Shown here piece by piece: positions 1 to 8,251 of a stretch of 35,039 nt of DNA. Under the pieces are notes generated by a model. The model was not told the DNA's origin. It worked only from the letters and a program-made list of their open reading frames with translations, and ran no database searches. The stretch's first letter is position 1. Each line of letters begins with the position of its first letter. Source of the DNA: DALYLB01 sp046154695 (lineage in GTDB: Bacteria > Acidobacteriota > Blastocatellia > RBC074). The position numbers were made by a program, and so were the translations under genes. The stretch spans positions 1-35,039 of the forward strand of contig JBJXFI010000227.1 in assembly GCA_046154695.1 (NCBI GenBank), given 5' to 3'.

Positions 1-143
1 TAGTTGATAATTGCTGGCAGCTCAATCGGGCGCCTTTTGCCATCGACAAAAAATTATCAATTCTCAATTATTGGCAGCTCGATTGGGCGCCTTTTGCCAT
101 CAAGAGACAATTCTCAATTTTCAATTATCAACTATCAATTATC
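1..143. repeat. Direct repeat pair plus heptad tract
   Basis: Two 30-nt direct copies (15-44 and 72-101) of a unit beginning TGGCAGCTC and ending CCTTTTGCCATC differ at two bases and are 57 nt apart. They are separated and followed by AT-rich heptads of the form CAATTCT / CAATTAT / CAACTAT (about 51-70 and 108-142). The heptad tract runs to within one or two bases of the GTG start at 144, so it occupies the whole leader and leaves no Shine-Dalgarno sequence. The same heptad logic (a YCAAY core) recurs at 12812-12960. Confidence 0.85.
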
Positions 144-2909
144 GTGATCACCTTTCTCCAACCAATCTGGCTCGTGCTCGCGATTCCGCTGGCGGCGGGG
201 TGGTGGTTGTGGCGTCCCGCGTCCCGGTGGGTGCGGTATTTGCGGCTGGCGCTCGTGGCAATGATTCTGCTGGCGATGTGCGGGCCGGCGCTGCGGATGC
301 CGCGGCGCGAGGGAACGATCGTCGTGCTCGCGGATCGCAGCCTCTCGATGCCCACGACGAGCGACGCGGCCGAGAAAGAGGCGATCGAGATGATCCAGCG
401 CGCGATGAGCCGCGACGACAGGCTCGCGGTCATCGCATTCGGCGCAACGGCCGCCATCGAACGGTCGCCGCAGACGGGCGCATTCGCCGGCTTCACAGCC
501 GGGATCGGGCGCGATGCGTCGAGCCTCGGCGAGGCGATCGAGAAGGCGCTCGCCCTGATTCCGCGCGACGCGCCCGGCAGGATCCTCGTCCTTTCCGATG
601 GACGATGGACCGGCCAGGATCCGGCCGCCGCGGCCGCGCGGGCCGCCGCGCGCGGCATCGCGATCGATTATCGCGCCCTGCAGCGATCGACCGCGAACGA
701 TCTGGCGATCGCCCAGATCGACGCGCCCGTCAACGTCACGCCCGGCGAGGCGTTCATGATCACCGCCTGGGTAAAATCGCCCGCCGCGCAGGAGATCTCG
801 TACGAGCTGCGGCGCGGCGCGCAGGTCCTGACCGCGGGCAAAACCGGGGTCGGCGCGGGCCTGCACCGGCTGACGTTCCGCGATATCGCGGGCGATCCGG
901 GGGCGCAGGGATACACGATCCGCGTGGCGGGCGGCGGCGAAGATCCCGTCCCGGAAAACAACGCCGCGAAGGCCCTCGTCGGCGTCGAGGGGCCGCGCCC
1001 GCTGCTGCTCGTGAGCGAAACGCGAAACTCGGGGCTCGCGCGCCTGCTCGCCGCGGGCGGCATGAAGATCGCGGCCGCGCTCCCCGCCGAATGCGACTGG
1101 ACGCTCGATTCGCTGGCCCGGTATTCGGGCGTGATCCTCGAAAATGTCCCGGCCGAGCGGATCACGACCCGAGGCATGGAATCGATCGCCGCATGGATCA
1201 ATGACGCCGGCGCGGGAATGATGATGACGGGCGGACAGCGCGGCTACGGCCCCGGCGGCTATTTCAAATCGCCGCTCGAACCGCTGATGCCCGTCTCGAT
1301 GGAGCTGCGCATGGAGCACCGCAAGCTCGCGCTCGCGATCGTCGTGGCCATGGATCGTTCGGGGAGCATGGGCGTCTCGGTCGGCGAAGGCCGCACGAAG
1401 ATGGATCTGGCGAATCTGGCGGCCGTGCAGGTGCTCGACATGCTCTCACCAGCGGATGAGTTCGGCGTCGTCGCCGTCGACAGCATGTCGCACATCATCA
1501 CCGAGCTGAAGCCGGTGGCGGGAATCGGCGACGCCCGCCGGCGGATTCTCAAAGTCGATTCGGGCGGCGGCGGGATCTTCGTCTTCGAGGCGCTCACGAC
1601 CGCGGCCGAAATGCTGCTCCCGGCCAAGGCGGGCACGCGCCATATCATCCTCTTCGCCGACGCAGCCGATGCCGAAGAGCCTGGCCAGTATCAGGACCTG
1701 CTGCGGCAATGCGAACAGGCGGGTATCACGGTCAGCGTCATCGGCCTCGGCACGCCCGCCGACGTCGATGCCGAACTTCTGCGGGATATCGCCAAACGCG
1801 GCAACGGCCGGAGCTTCTTCACCGAGAGTGCCGCGGACCTGCCGCGCCTCTTCGCGCAGGACACGATCATCGTCGCTCGCAGCATGTTTCTCGATCAACC
1901 GACGCCGATCCAGTTCACGGGCGGCCTGGTCACCCTGACCGGCAGGCAGTTCGCGGGCCTCGATTCGGTCGGCGGCTACAACCTTTGCTATCTGCGCCCG
2001 AAGGCCAATCCCGCGGCCTTGACGATGGATGAGTATCGATCGCCGCTCGTCGCTTCATGGCAGGCGGGCGGCGGTCGCGTTCTCTGTTACCTCGGCGAGG
2101 CCGACGGCCAATACGCCGGCGCGATGGCGTCGTGGAAAGAGGCCGGAGACTTCTTCACCAGCCTGGCGCGATGGACCGCCGGCGCAGCCGCCAATCTGCC
2201 CGGCGAAATGCTCGTCACGCAGGAGGTCCGAAACGGCGTCAGCCGCATACGTCTTCATCTCGATCCCGGCCGCGATGAATCGGCGCCCGCGCTGATCCGG
2301 CTTCCCACGGTCACCACGCTGCGTGGCGCGCCGGGCGGCGCGCCCCGCGGCGAAAAGGCCGAGATGCGCTGGGAATCGGCCGATACGCTCGCCCTCGATC
2401 TGCCGCTTCAGGGCAGCGAGACCGCGCTCTCGACCGTCGAGATCCCGGGCGGCGACAACATCCCGCTCACGAGACTGACGCTCGCCCCCGTCGCCCTTCC
2501 CTATTCTCCGGAATTCAAACCCGCCGGCCCCGACGAGGGAATCCCCGCGCTCGGGCGCCTTGCCCAGGCCACCACGGGCCGCGAACGCCTCGACCTTTCC
2601 GGCATATGGAAAGACCTCCCCCGCCAGGCGCGCATGGTCGAGATCGCTCCCTGGCTCCTGCTCCTGTCCATTCTTGTGCTTTTGCTCGAAGTCTTTGAGC
2701 GCCACACCGGCCTGCTCTCCGCGAAAGCCGCGCCGATGCTGCGGCGCCTGCGCCTTCCCGAGATCCGCAAAACGCGTCCGCGAACGAAGCTTGCCGCGCC
2801 GCACACTCCCGTTGCCGATGCCCCCGCCGAGAGACCGGCCGAGCCCGCCGAAATCCACGACGCTCTGCGGGAGGCTCGCCGGAAGGCCGGCGAACGAACG
2901 AGACGGTAG
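144..2909 (+). CDS. Membrane protein with two VWA domains and a glutamine-amidotransferase-like domain (BatA/BatB-like)
   Basis: Large envelope protein of 921 residues. The N-terminus (residues 5-50) has two hydrophobic segments, as in BatA-type proteins. A first VWA-like domain (about 57-185) has the MIDAS motif DRSLS at 64-68. A middle region (about 284-385) resembles the class-I glutamine-amidotransferase-like fold seen in these proteins, including TGGQRGYGPGGY at 362-373. A second VWA domain (about 396-575) has MIDAS DRSGS at 404-408. A C-terminal membrane segment lies at about 836-849, followed by a basic tail. The family is usually encoded beside MoxR ATPase and DUF58 genes; none is visible, but the window begins just upstream. 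The GTG at 144 is chosen because the hydrophobic N-terminus starts there. There is no Shine-Dalgarno sequence, since repeats fill the leader. Role (metal-dependent protein interactions at the membrane) is inferred from the family. Confidence 0.85.
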   Translation: MITFLQPIWLVLAIPLAAGWWLWRPASRWVRYLRLALVAMILLAMCGPALRMPRREGTIVVLADRSLSMPTTSDAAEKEAIEMIQRAMSRDDRLAVIAFGATAAIERSPQTGAFAGFTAGIGRDASSLGEAIEKALALIPRDAPGRILVLSDGRWTGQDPAAAAARAAARGIAIDYRALQRSTANDLAIAQIDAPVNVTPGEAFMITAWVKSPAAQEISYELRRGAQVLTAGKTGVGAGLHRLTFRDIAGDPGAQGYTIRVAGGGEDPVPENNAAKALVGVEGPRPLLLVSETRNSGLARLLAAGGMKIAAALPAECDWTLDSLARYSGVILENVPAERITTRGMESIAAWINDAGAGMMMTGGQRGYGPGGYFKSPLEPLMPVSMELRMEHRKLALAIVVAMDRSGSMGVSVGEGRTKMDLANLAAVQVLDMLSPADEFGVVAVDSMSHIITELKPVAGIGDARRRILKVDSGGGGIFVFEALTTAAEMLLPAKAGTRHIILFADAADAEEPGQYQDLLRQCEQAGITVSVIGLGTPADVDAELLRDIAKRGNGRSFFTESAADLPRLFAQDTIIVARSMFLDQPTPIQFTGGLVTLTGRQFAGLDSVGGYNLCYLRPKANPAALTMDEYRSPLVASWQAGGGRVLCYLGEADGQYAGAMASWKEAGDFFTSLARWTAGAAANLPGEMLVTQEVRNGVSRIRLHLDPGRDESAPALIRLPTVTTLRGAPGGAPRGEKAEMRWESADTLALDLPLQGSETALSTVEIPGGDNIPLTRLTLAPVALPYSPEFKPAGPDEGIPALGRLAQATTGRERLDLSGIWKDLPRQARMVEIAPWLLLLSILVLLLEVFERHTGLLSAKAAPMLRRLRLPEIRKTRPRTKLAAPHTPVADAPAERPAEPAEIHDALREARRKAGERTRR

Positions 2910-3019
2910 GATCACTTTAGTCAGCGAGAGAGATTCCCGCGGGGTCGGGAAGTTGTCGCCGCGCTCGAAAGCGAAGGAGAAATCCGCAAAACGTTGCTCA
3001 AAACGGAGGGAACCTGTCA

Positions 3020-5629
3020 ATGCAGCGATCGATAAAGAAACTTCAGGAACACGACGCGTTCATCTCGTATAGTCACCGTGCCGACAGCAGGCTCGCGCCT
3101 GCGATAGAGTCCGGGCTCGAGAAGCTCGCCAAGCCACTGCTCAAGCTCCGTGCGATGGACATATTCCGCGACGAGACCAGCCTTGCAGCAAATCCCGGTC
3201 TGTGGGCCGGCATCGTCGAGCACCTCGCCGGCTCTCGCTGGTTCGTTCTGATGGCTTCGCCGACTTCGGCCGCATCCCACTGGTGCAACCAGGAAATATT
3301 GTGGTGGGTGGAGAACCGCGGTACGGAGAGGATGCTCATCATCCTGACGGAAGGCGAGATCGCGTGGGACGCGCAGACGGGCGACTTCGATTGGACACTG
3401 AGCACCGCGCTCGCCCCGGCGCTGAAGGGCCGATTTCCCGGCGAGCCGCTGTATGTCGATCTGCGCTGGGGACGGCAGGAAGAGAAGCTCACGCTGAGCG
3501 ACAGCCGCTTTCGCAGCGCGGTGCTCGATCTCGCCGCGCCGATTCGGGATGTGCCGAAGGATCAGTTGGACGGCGAGGACGTTCGGCAGGTGAGGCGAAA
3601 CAAGCTCCTGGCGCGGGCAGGCGTGGCCGCAATCGCGATCGCCGCGGTCATTGCGGCATGGCAGGCAATCGTGGCCACGCAACAGCGCAAGCTGGCCGAG
3701 GCGCAGCGCGATAGCGCGTTGTCGCGCCAGCTTGCCGCGCAGGCTATCGAGATGCGAATACAGAAACCCGTACTGTCTCTCCTCCTCTCCGCGCAAGCGC
3801 TCGCCGCCAGCCCAACCACGGAGGCGTCGACGTCGTTGCTGCGCGCCTTGAAGGCCGCCCCCTTCGATCGCATCGTGGATCACCCGGATCCCTTCTGGTC
3901 GCTCGCCGTCTCGCAGGACGGGCGCTCAGCGGTGGTGGGAGACGGGCAAGCGGCGACGCATCGCGTGGATCTGTCGACCGGCGCGATACAGACGCTTGCG
4001 CGCTTACCGCAGGCTTTGGGAACGAAAGCCACGCTTGCCGTCGCTGTCTCCCCGGATGGGGGTTCGGTTGCGTCCGGAGGCTTTGATCAGGTGATTACGA
4101 TCTGGCGGGAGGGCGGTGAGCAGCGGATAATCTCTCCCGGGGCGCATGAAGGTTTCATTCTGGGGCTTGCATTCAGCCCGGACGGCTTGAGGCTGGCTTC
4201 CGCCGGGAGCGATGGCCGGGTTCTGATCCACGATCTCGCGGCTGGCGGGGTGGAGGCACTGAAGACGAGTTGGACCCCCGAGATGTCATGCGTTCGCTTC
4301 AGCCCGGACGGACGCTGGCTTGCCGCCGGGGGCGACAACGGAGCGCTCTGGCTCACGTCCCTCGCCGGTCGCAATTCCCCCGCATTCGAAGCCTCGGGGG
4401 CGGGCGGCTCCGTTCAGGACATCCACTTTACGCGCGACGCGAACAAGCTTTTCTGCGCGTACGCCGACGGGTGGATTGCTCTCTTCGATATCCAGTCCGG
4501 CAAACTGAGCGAACGCATCGAAACGCGCCCCTTCTCTGAGCTGAGAGCCATGACGGTAACTTCAGACGGACTGGCGGTCGTTACGGGTCACTCTGACGGA
4601 TCGGTCGTCGTTTGGAGGCGAAAGAATACGTGGAGCGGCAAGACGCTCTACCGGCATGCCGCCGAGGTAACAGGGGTCGCGCTTTTGCCCGACGGACGAC
4701 GCGTCGTTTCCGCCGGCCTGGACGGCAGGTTGTTCGTGAGCCGGCCGTTCGACCTCCCGTTGGCGGCTCGCGAGCGCGCTGGCGAACTGGCGGCGGACAC
4801 CGCGCCCGCGAAGGGTGACACGACTCCGCCAGGTGTGCTGGAGGGGCGGAAGGCCTGGTTGATCGCTTCTCATCCCGAACGCCGAGCGTTCGCGGACAAG
4901 AGTGGAAGAATCGTCATCCTCCCTCGCCGGGAGGGCGCGCGCGGCGTCGAAATTCCCACCCTGGGTGAAAGCGCCGTTTACGCCGGGGCGTTCAGCCCGA
5001 ATGGCCGTACGCTCTATGCGCTTTGCGAGGGACAGGTTCTGGCCTGGGATTCGGATACCGGCCAGCCGCGAGGAGAACCGTATCGCCTCGCGACGGGCCT
5101 GGGGCCGCGCATCAGCACGAGCATGGACGGGAAGCTGGTGGCGGTGGCGACTGGCACGGCGATCGATTTCAGCGCGGCCGGGCGGCGCGAGCGTTTCGAG
5201 CGCGTCGTCCTGCTGCACGCCGAGGGGCTGCGCCTGTTGGCGGACGACCTCGAACCCTTCGGCGAAGGGGGAGGGATTCTGAGCGCTCCGCCGATGTTCG
5301 CTCCCGATGGCAAACTGCTCGCCGTGAGTTCGGAATCACGGGTGACGATGTGGGACATTTCCACGCTCAAGCGTCTGGACGAGGCCATCGAACTCCCTCC
5401 GTTCGCCAAGGCCCTCGGCTTTACGGGAAACGGACGGCAGTTTCTGCTCGGCCTCCCAGGCAAGGGATCGATACTGGAACTGGAGCTGGCGCCGCGCGCC
5501 TGGGCCGCCGAGGCTTGCCGTCTCGCGGGAAGAGCGCTTACCCAAAAAGAGTGGAGCGCATACGTCAGCCCAGAACTTCCCTACGCGCCGGCCTGCAATG
5601 GAGGATCGTTCGCGTCTAGGAGCAGATAG
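3020..5629 (+). CDS. TIR domain - transmembrane helix - WD40-like beta-propeller protein
   Basis: Protein of 869 residues. The TIR domain (about 10-150) opens with HDAFISYSH at 11-19, has IFRDETSLA at 48-56, and WCNQEI at 88-93; Glu92 lies where catalytic glutamates sit in NAD-cleaving TIR domains. A membrane helix follows at about 198-217. A short helical linker with an SLLLSAQAL motif (253-261) is typical of WD40 proteins of the STAND/TIR group. Repeated propeller blades (about 285-830) carry several SPDG turns followed by GSDG or GFDQ strands. The C-terminal module (831-860) has the pattern EACRLAGRALTQKEW and two cysteines (833, 859), a tail I recall from related WD40 proteins. GGAGGG lies 9 nt before the ATG. 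Likely a membrane-anchored signalling or defence sensor with the TIR domain in the cytoplasm. The NADase activity is inference. It stands alone, 110 nt after the VWA gene. Confidence 0.88.
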   Translation: MQRSIKKLQEHDAFISYSHRADSRLAPAIESGLEKLAKPLLKLRAMDIFRDETSLAANPGLWAGIVEHLAGSRWFVLMASPTSAASHWCNQEILWWVENRGTERMLIILTEGEIAWDAQTGDFDWTLSTALAPALKGRFPGEPLYVDLRWGRQEEKLTLSDSRFRSAVLDLAAPIRDVPKDQLDGEDVRQVRRNKLLARAGVAAIAIAAVIAAWQAIVATQQRKLAEAQRDSALSRQLAAQAIEMRIQKPVLSLLLSAQALAASPTTEASTSLLRALKAAPFDRIVDHPDPFWSLAVSQDGRSAVVGDGQAATHRVDLSTGAIQTLARLPQALGTKATLAVAVSPDGGSVASGGFDQVITIWREGGEQRIISPGAHEGFILGLAFSPDGLRLASAGSDGRVLIHDLAAGGVEALKTSWTPEMSCVRFSPDGRWLAAGGDNGALWLTSLAGRNSPAFEASGAGGSVQDIHFTRDANKLFCAYADGWIALFDIQSGKLSERIETRPFSELRAMTVTSDGLAVVTGHSDGSVVVWRRKNTWSGKTLYRHAAEVTGVALLPDGRRVVSAGLDGRLFVSRPFDLPLAARERAGELAADTAPAKGDTTPPGVLEGRKAWLIASHPERRAFADKSGRIVILPRREGARGVEIPTLGESAVYAGAFSPNGRTLYALCEGQVLAWDSDTGQPRGEPYRLATGLGPRISTSMDGKLVAVATGTAIDFSAAGRRERFERVVLLHAEGLRLLADDLEPFGEGGGILSAPPMFAPDGKLLAVSSESRVTMWDISTLKRLDEAIELPPFAKALGFTGNGRQFLLGLPGKGSILELELAPRAWAAEACRLAGRALTQKEWSAYVSPELPYAPACNGGSFASRSR

Positions 5630-5711
5630 CCCGCTGGTCATTGTGATTCCCTCGGTCGGAGCAACGCGAGCCGGAGCTGCGTTTCTGCCCGGCCAACACG
5701 AAATCCCGCGA

Positions 5712-6042
5712 CCGTTTGGAGTTCCGCCTTCAGGCCAATGGCGTTAAGTTTAGAGGGTGTATTGAAGTTCTTTTGCCTCAACCCGCGAAGCGGGTGGCAG
5801 CATATAGCCTGGGGTGAAGGCGAAGCCGGAACCCCAGAGTAAAAACGGTTTTCAAGCCCGTGAAACGGGCGACAGCGGACGCTCTGTCGGCCGTTTCACG
5901 GGCTTGCGAGCGTTTTCGATGCGGTCCTGGGGCTTACGCCCCAGGCTATATGCTGTCGCCTGCTTCGCAGGCTGCAAAGATCGAATTTCAAAAAAAAACT
6001 CTAAACTTAACGCCATTGGCCTGAAGGCGGAACTCCGAACGG
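5712..6042. mobile_element. MITE-like element with 44-bp terminal inverted repeats
   Basis: The ends 5712-5755 and 5999-6042 are inverted copies with a single mismatch (one contains TTCAGGCCAATGGCG, the other its complement). Inside are a second nested inverted pair (CAGCATATAGCCTGG near 5798 and CCAGGCTATATGCTG near 5941) and a central hairpin made of CAAGCCCGTGAAACGGGC and its near-complement (about 5853-5910). There is no plausible protein and no clear target-site duplication. It fills nearly all of the 419-bp gap between the converging genes; the right end stops 6 bp before the stop codon of the gene ending at 6049. I see nothing else in 5630-5711. It could be a non-autonomous transposon remnant or a large folded transcript element. 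Confidence 0.75.
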
Positions 6043-6048
6043 GGCTCA

Positions 6049-8142
6049 TCAAAAATCGAACCCGTCGATATTACTCTTATTGAAGATAAAAGGCGCGCCG
6101 AGCAGCACCTCGTCGCCGAGGACGGCGACCCTGCCTTTGCGTCCCGCGATCAGTTCCCGCGATCCGGGCTTCAGCGCGCCTTCGCTCACGGCTTTGGCGG
6201 CCTGGACGGTGAGGTAGCCGAGATCGAGGGTGTTCCAGAGGACGACGCTCTCGATCACGCCTTCGTGAACGTACGATTTGCACAGGTTGGGCAGCGAGAG
6301 CCCCATGACCTTGACGTCCTTGCGGCCGGATTGCTTGACGGCCTCGGCGGCGCCGGGGACGGCCGGGGCGGCGATGCCCATGATCAGCTTCACGTTCGGG
6401 CGGGTCTTCATCAGGTTCTGCGCCTCGGTGAAGGCGCGGTCGCGGTCGTCATCGCTCGGTTGAATGCCGGCGAGCTTCAGGTTCGGATATTTCTCGGCGA
6501 GCCGGGCCTTGATGTGCCTGATCCATTCGTTCTGATTGGCGGCGCTCAGGCTGCCGGTGATGATGGCGAACTCGCCCGCGCCGTTCAGAATGCGGGCGGC
6601 CTCGTCGGTCAGCGTGTTGCCGATGCCCTGGGGCGTGGCCTGGTTGATCAGAAAATCGCGGGCGTCGCGTTCGGCGTCGGCGTCCCAGGTGAGCACCTTG
6701 ATGCCTTTCCCCCGCGCCTTGCGGAGCACGGTCGAGATGCTTTCGCGGTTCTCCACGCTGACAGCGATCACATCGACGCCGCGGGTGATCCAGGCCTCCA
6801 CGACTTCGTTCTGTTTGGCGGGATCGAGGCTGGTCGGGCCGTCCCACAGCAGTTCGACGCCCAGTTCCTTTGCCGCCTCCTCGGCTCCCTGGCGGCAACT
6901 GACGAAATACGGATCGCCCTTGGCTTTCGGCATCATCGCGATCGTCAATTTGCGGGCGCTCGCGGCGGGCCGGGCGGCGCCGGGCTCCGAATTCGGTTGG
7001 AGCGAGCGAACCAGCAGCCAGTTGCTGCCCGCGACAATCAGCGCCGCGCCCAGAATGACCGCGCTCAGAATGGCGACCTGCGAATTTTTCACGTCGAGTT
7101 CCTCGTGGATATTGTTGGAAGGGAGCGCCGCGGCCGGACGCGCAGCCCGCCGGCGCGCCTGGCGATCGATGAGAATTGTCGTCAACAGCAGGCCGCCCGT
7201 CAGGATGCCGGCAAGCTCCGCGGGCTGCCCGCTGAGCCGCAATCCGTTCTGCAGGATGACGACGGCGAAGAGGCCCAGGACTGTTCCCAGGACCGTGCCG
7301 CGCCCGCCGTAGATCGAGGTTCCACCGAGCACGACGGCCGTGATGGCCATCAGCTCATAGCCGGTTCCCGCGTCCGATTTGGCCTGCCCCAGGTGTGCGA
7401 CGTAGATCACCGCCGCGGCGCTGGCGATCAATCCGGACAGAAGGTAGACCCAGGCCAGCCGCCGCGCGACGGGAATTCCCGCATAACGCGCGCCCTCGGA
7501 AGAGAATCCGATGGCGTAAAGCCCGCGCCCGTAAATGCTACGATGCAGCCACCACCAGACGCCGGCGATGGCGAGCAGCAATGCGAACAGTTGCGGCGGA
7601 ACCACGCCGCCCAGATATCCCTGGCCGAGGTAGAGGAACTCCGCCGGGAAGCCTCGATAACTCTCCAGGCCGCGCGTGAGCCCCTCCGCCAGGCCGCGAT
7701 AAAGCGAGAAGGCGCCGAGCGTGACGATCAGCGGCGGCAGATTCAACCGCGCGATCAGCAGGGCGTTTAGGCCTCCGCCGAGCAGCCCGACGAGGAGCGT
7801 CGCGGCGGCGGCCACCGGCAGCGGCAGCCCCGCGTCGTGCCACAGCCCGCCGAGCGCGACGGCCGACAATCCCATCATCGAGCCGACCGACAGGTCGATC
7901 CCGCCCGTGATGATGACCGGTGTCAGCGCCAACGCCAGCAGCCCGATCTCGACGCTCAGCCGCGTGATCTCGAAACCGTTGTTCGCCGTCAGAAAATTTT
8001 CGCCCGTCACGCTGAAGATCGCGCATTCGATCAGCAGCACGATCAGCAGCGCCCATTCCTGATTCGGAAAGAGCCGCGCCGGCCATGAGGCCTCCAGTTG
8101 CAGCGAGCGGTTTGTGGCGTCGGACGTTACGGGATTCGTCAT
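6049..8142 (-). CDS. Fused sugar ABC permease (RbsC/RhaQ-like) and periplasmic sugar-binding protein (RhaS-like)
   Basis: One 697-residue frame joins two proteins that are normally separate. Residues 1-335 are an RbsC-family permease with about ten membrane helices, ITGGIDLSVG at 78-87 and the typical AITAVVLGGTSIYGGRGT at 266-283. Residues 351-697 start with a signal-anchor-like helix (356-378) and continue as a type-I periplasmic sugar-binding protein (from LTIAMMPKAKGDPYF), with wording closest to rhamnose or autoinducer-2 binding proteins. Since RbsC permeases end in the cytoplasm, an eleventh helix would place the binding domain outside, so the fusion is topologically sensible. A ribosome-binding site and GTG sit at the junction (7090-7104), so a free binding protein may also be made. 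The ATG at 8142 has no clear Shine-Dalgarno. It follows the partner permease by 78 nt on the same strand. No transporter ATPase is nearby. Confidence 0.87.
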   Translation of the reverse strand: MTNPVTSDATNRSLQLEASWPARLFPNQEWALLIVLLIECAIFSVTGENFLTANNGFEITRLSVEIGLLALALTPVIITGGIDLSVGSMMGLSAVALGGLWHDAGLPLPVAAAATLLVGLLGGGLNALLIARLNLPPLIVTLGAFSLYRGLAEGLTRGLESYRGFPAEFLYLGQGYLGGVVPPQLFALLLAIAGVWWWLHRSIYGRGLYAIGFSSEGARYAGIPVARRLAWVYLLSGLIASAAAVIYVAHLGQAKSDAGTGYELMAITAVVLGGTSIYGGRGTVLGTVLGLFAVVILQNGLRLSGQPAELAGILTGGLLLTTILIDRQARRRAARPAAALPSNNIHEELDVKNSQVAILSAVILGAALIVAGSNWLLVRSLQPNSEPGAARPAASARKLTIAMMPKAKGDPYFVSCRQGAEEAAKELGVELLWDGPTSLDPAKQNEVVEAWITRGVDVIAVSVENRESISTVLRKARGKGIKVLTWDADAERDARDFLINQATPQGIGNTLTDEAARILNGAGEFAIITGSLSAANQNEWIRHIKARLAEKYPNLKLAGIQPSDDDRDRAFTEAQNLMKTRPNVKLIMGIAAPAVPGAAEAVKQSGRKDVKVMGLSLPNLCKSYVHEGVIESVVLWNTLDLGYLTVQAAKAVSEGALKPGSRELIAGRKGRVAVLGDEVLLGAPFIFNKSNIDGFDF
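7090..7104 (-). promoter_or_regulatory. Internal ribosome-binding site and GTG inside the permease-binding protein fusion
   Basis: Reading the minus strand, GAGGAACTCGAC precedes GTG (7092-7090), giving an AGGA core about 7 nt before a start codon in frame with the binding-protein half. The residues that follow (MKNSQVAILSAV if initiated here) look like a normal exported-protein N-terminus. This is either the relic of a separate gene whose upstream stop was lost, or a working second start. Confidence 0.55.
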
Positions 8143-8162
8143 TAATGAAAAAGGAGGATGTC

Positions 8163-8251
8163 GCCACGAATGAACACGAATTCGCGCGAATGCCGGCTCC
8201 GGCCAGGGCAGGCATTCGCCTCATTCGTGAACATTCGTGTGTATTCGTGGC
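8163..8251. repeat. Decamer-based palindromic repeat (copy A)
   Basis: Imperfect inverted repeat with arms 8163-8192 and 8222-8251. The right arm is three decamers of the form ATTCGTGNNN and the left arm is their degenerate complement. A related copy lies at 25086-25167. The right arm supplies the stop codon and the last nine codons of the permease gene that ends at 8221. Confidence 0.8.
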
